Below, piece by piece: positions 59,311 to 59,749 of a stretch of DNA of 59,749 nucleotides; position 1 is the first letter of the stretch; the number at the start of each line of letters is the position of its first letter. The notes under the pieces are model-generated. The model searched no databases and was not told where the DNA came from. It worked only from the letters and a program-made list of their open reading frames with translations. The stretch is from Methylohalomonas sp034521715 (lineage in GTDB: Bacteria > Pseudomonadota > Gammaproteobacteria > Methylohalomonadales > Methylohalomonadaceae), in assembly GCA_034521715.1 (NCBI GenBank), contig JAXHLY010000005.1:1-59749 (forward strand), written 5' to 3'. A program made the translations under genes and the position numbers.

Positions 59311-59711
59311 ATGGCTATTAATAAAGATATTAATTGTTGACGACTCTTCAACCGTATCGATCCCACTTGTTCCGAAATCGTTGGTGACGCCGGCTGGACT
59401 GTTATTCACAGCAAGTAACGGTCGTGAAGCGGTGGAAAAAGCAAAGCAGGAGAAACCGGATATATTATACTCATGGACATAACGTCATGGATGCAGATGG
59501 ATGGCTATGTAAGCGGCGCGTGTACGGCTGACAAATGACAGTTCCACGAAAATCATTCCGGTCATTTTTGTCAGGTCGCCGGAAGCGTCCGAAAGCTGAT
59601 CGTGTATGGGCCAAGATGCAGGGCGGCAAGGACCTGGTATCCAAACCGTTTACTGCCCAACAAATAATGGAATCCACGATCAAGGCCTACAGCCAAAACA
59701 GCAATACGTAA
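59311..59711 (+). CDS. PilH/CheY-like single-domain response regulator (frameshifted)
   Basis: The start MAI at 59311 has a GGAGG ribosome site. After a frame change near 59325 it reads KILIVDDSSTVSI, then ASNGREAVEKAKQEKPD, and DIILMDI around the phosphorylation Asp. Next comes SSTKIIPVIFVS-like sequence, and ADRVWAKMQGGKDLVSKPFT with the conserved lysine. The WAKMQGGKDLVSKPF part is typical of the PilH group of twitching-motility regulators. The frame breaks at least four times. CheW, receptor and CheA-like genes often follow in such operons and would be to the right of the window. Confidence 0.7.
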
Positions 59712-59749
59712 ACTGACGAGGTACACCCAAAAACCATCTTACGTATTGC

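Noticed and set aside
1..59749. tRNA or rRNA genes
   Set aside because: I looked in the intergenic gaps for cloverleaf-like arms and conserved rRNA stretches and saw none, though without a covariance search a divergent tRNA cannot be fully excluded.

Overview
The window looks like a chromosome segment from a gammaproteobacterium. Two linked blocks show this: a long leftward operon in the order rpsB-tsf-pyrH-frr-uppS-cdsA-dxr-rseP-bamA-skp-lpxD-fabZ-lpxA-lpxB-rnhB-dnaE-accA-tilS, and the divergent pair map-glnD, followed by mutH. Outer-membrane biogenesis genes, LPS genes and a MutH-type mismatch endonuclease indicate a diderm with methyl-directed mismatch repair. I cannot place it in a genus.

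Layout. 1-4.6 kb: a partial TolC-family lipoprotein, PepSY and TraB/GumN proteins, a DUF1244 protein, a type II NADH dehydrogenase, palindromic intergenic repeats and an SRPBCC protein. 4.7-7.7 kb: a histidine kinase and an NtrC-type regulator. 7.9-9.6 kb: an ABC-2 exporter. 9.7-12.4 kb: an L,D-transpeptidase-like protein followed by a MotA/TolQ-like, ExbD-like and membrane-protein cluster of unassigned role. 12.4-33.7 kb: the housekeeping superoperon (translation, isoprenoid, phospholipid, outer membrane, lipid A, replication, fatty acid and tRNA modification genes). 33.7-34.1 kb: a hairpin-rich divergent promoter region. 34.1-39.4 kb: map, glnD, mutH, dusA. 39.6-54.9 kb: accessory metabolism and envelope genes, including a DCC-lipase maturation factor fusion, Mug/TDG glycosylase, GDSL esterase, FKBP isomerase, a PQQ-sugar-dehydrogenase-like lipoprotein, Prc protease, an NAD-type isocitrate dehydrogenase, an SDR/AKR/Sel1 operon, a histone-deacetylase-like enzyme and a Vgb-like propeller. 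55.5-59.7 kb: an unusual signalling cluster.

The most interesting stretch is the right end. A protein with an ISL3-transposase-like zinc-finger/helix-turn-helix head is followed by five tandem modules of about 93 residues. Next come a conserved protein of unknown function and two response regulators, the second PilH/CheY-like. This may be the start of an undescribed chemosensory-type system that continues past the window.

Reading caution. Many genes, including essential ones (rpsB, dnaE, accA, lpxB, bamA, cdsA, map, glnD, tilS), are interrupted by single-base frameshifts while both halves keep full family similarity. I treat these as sequence or assembly indels, give the whole span as one CDS, and mark where the frame breaks. 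Endpoints of such genes are approximate.
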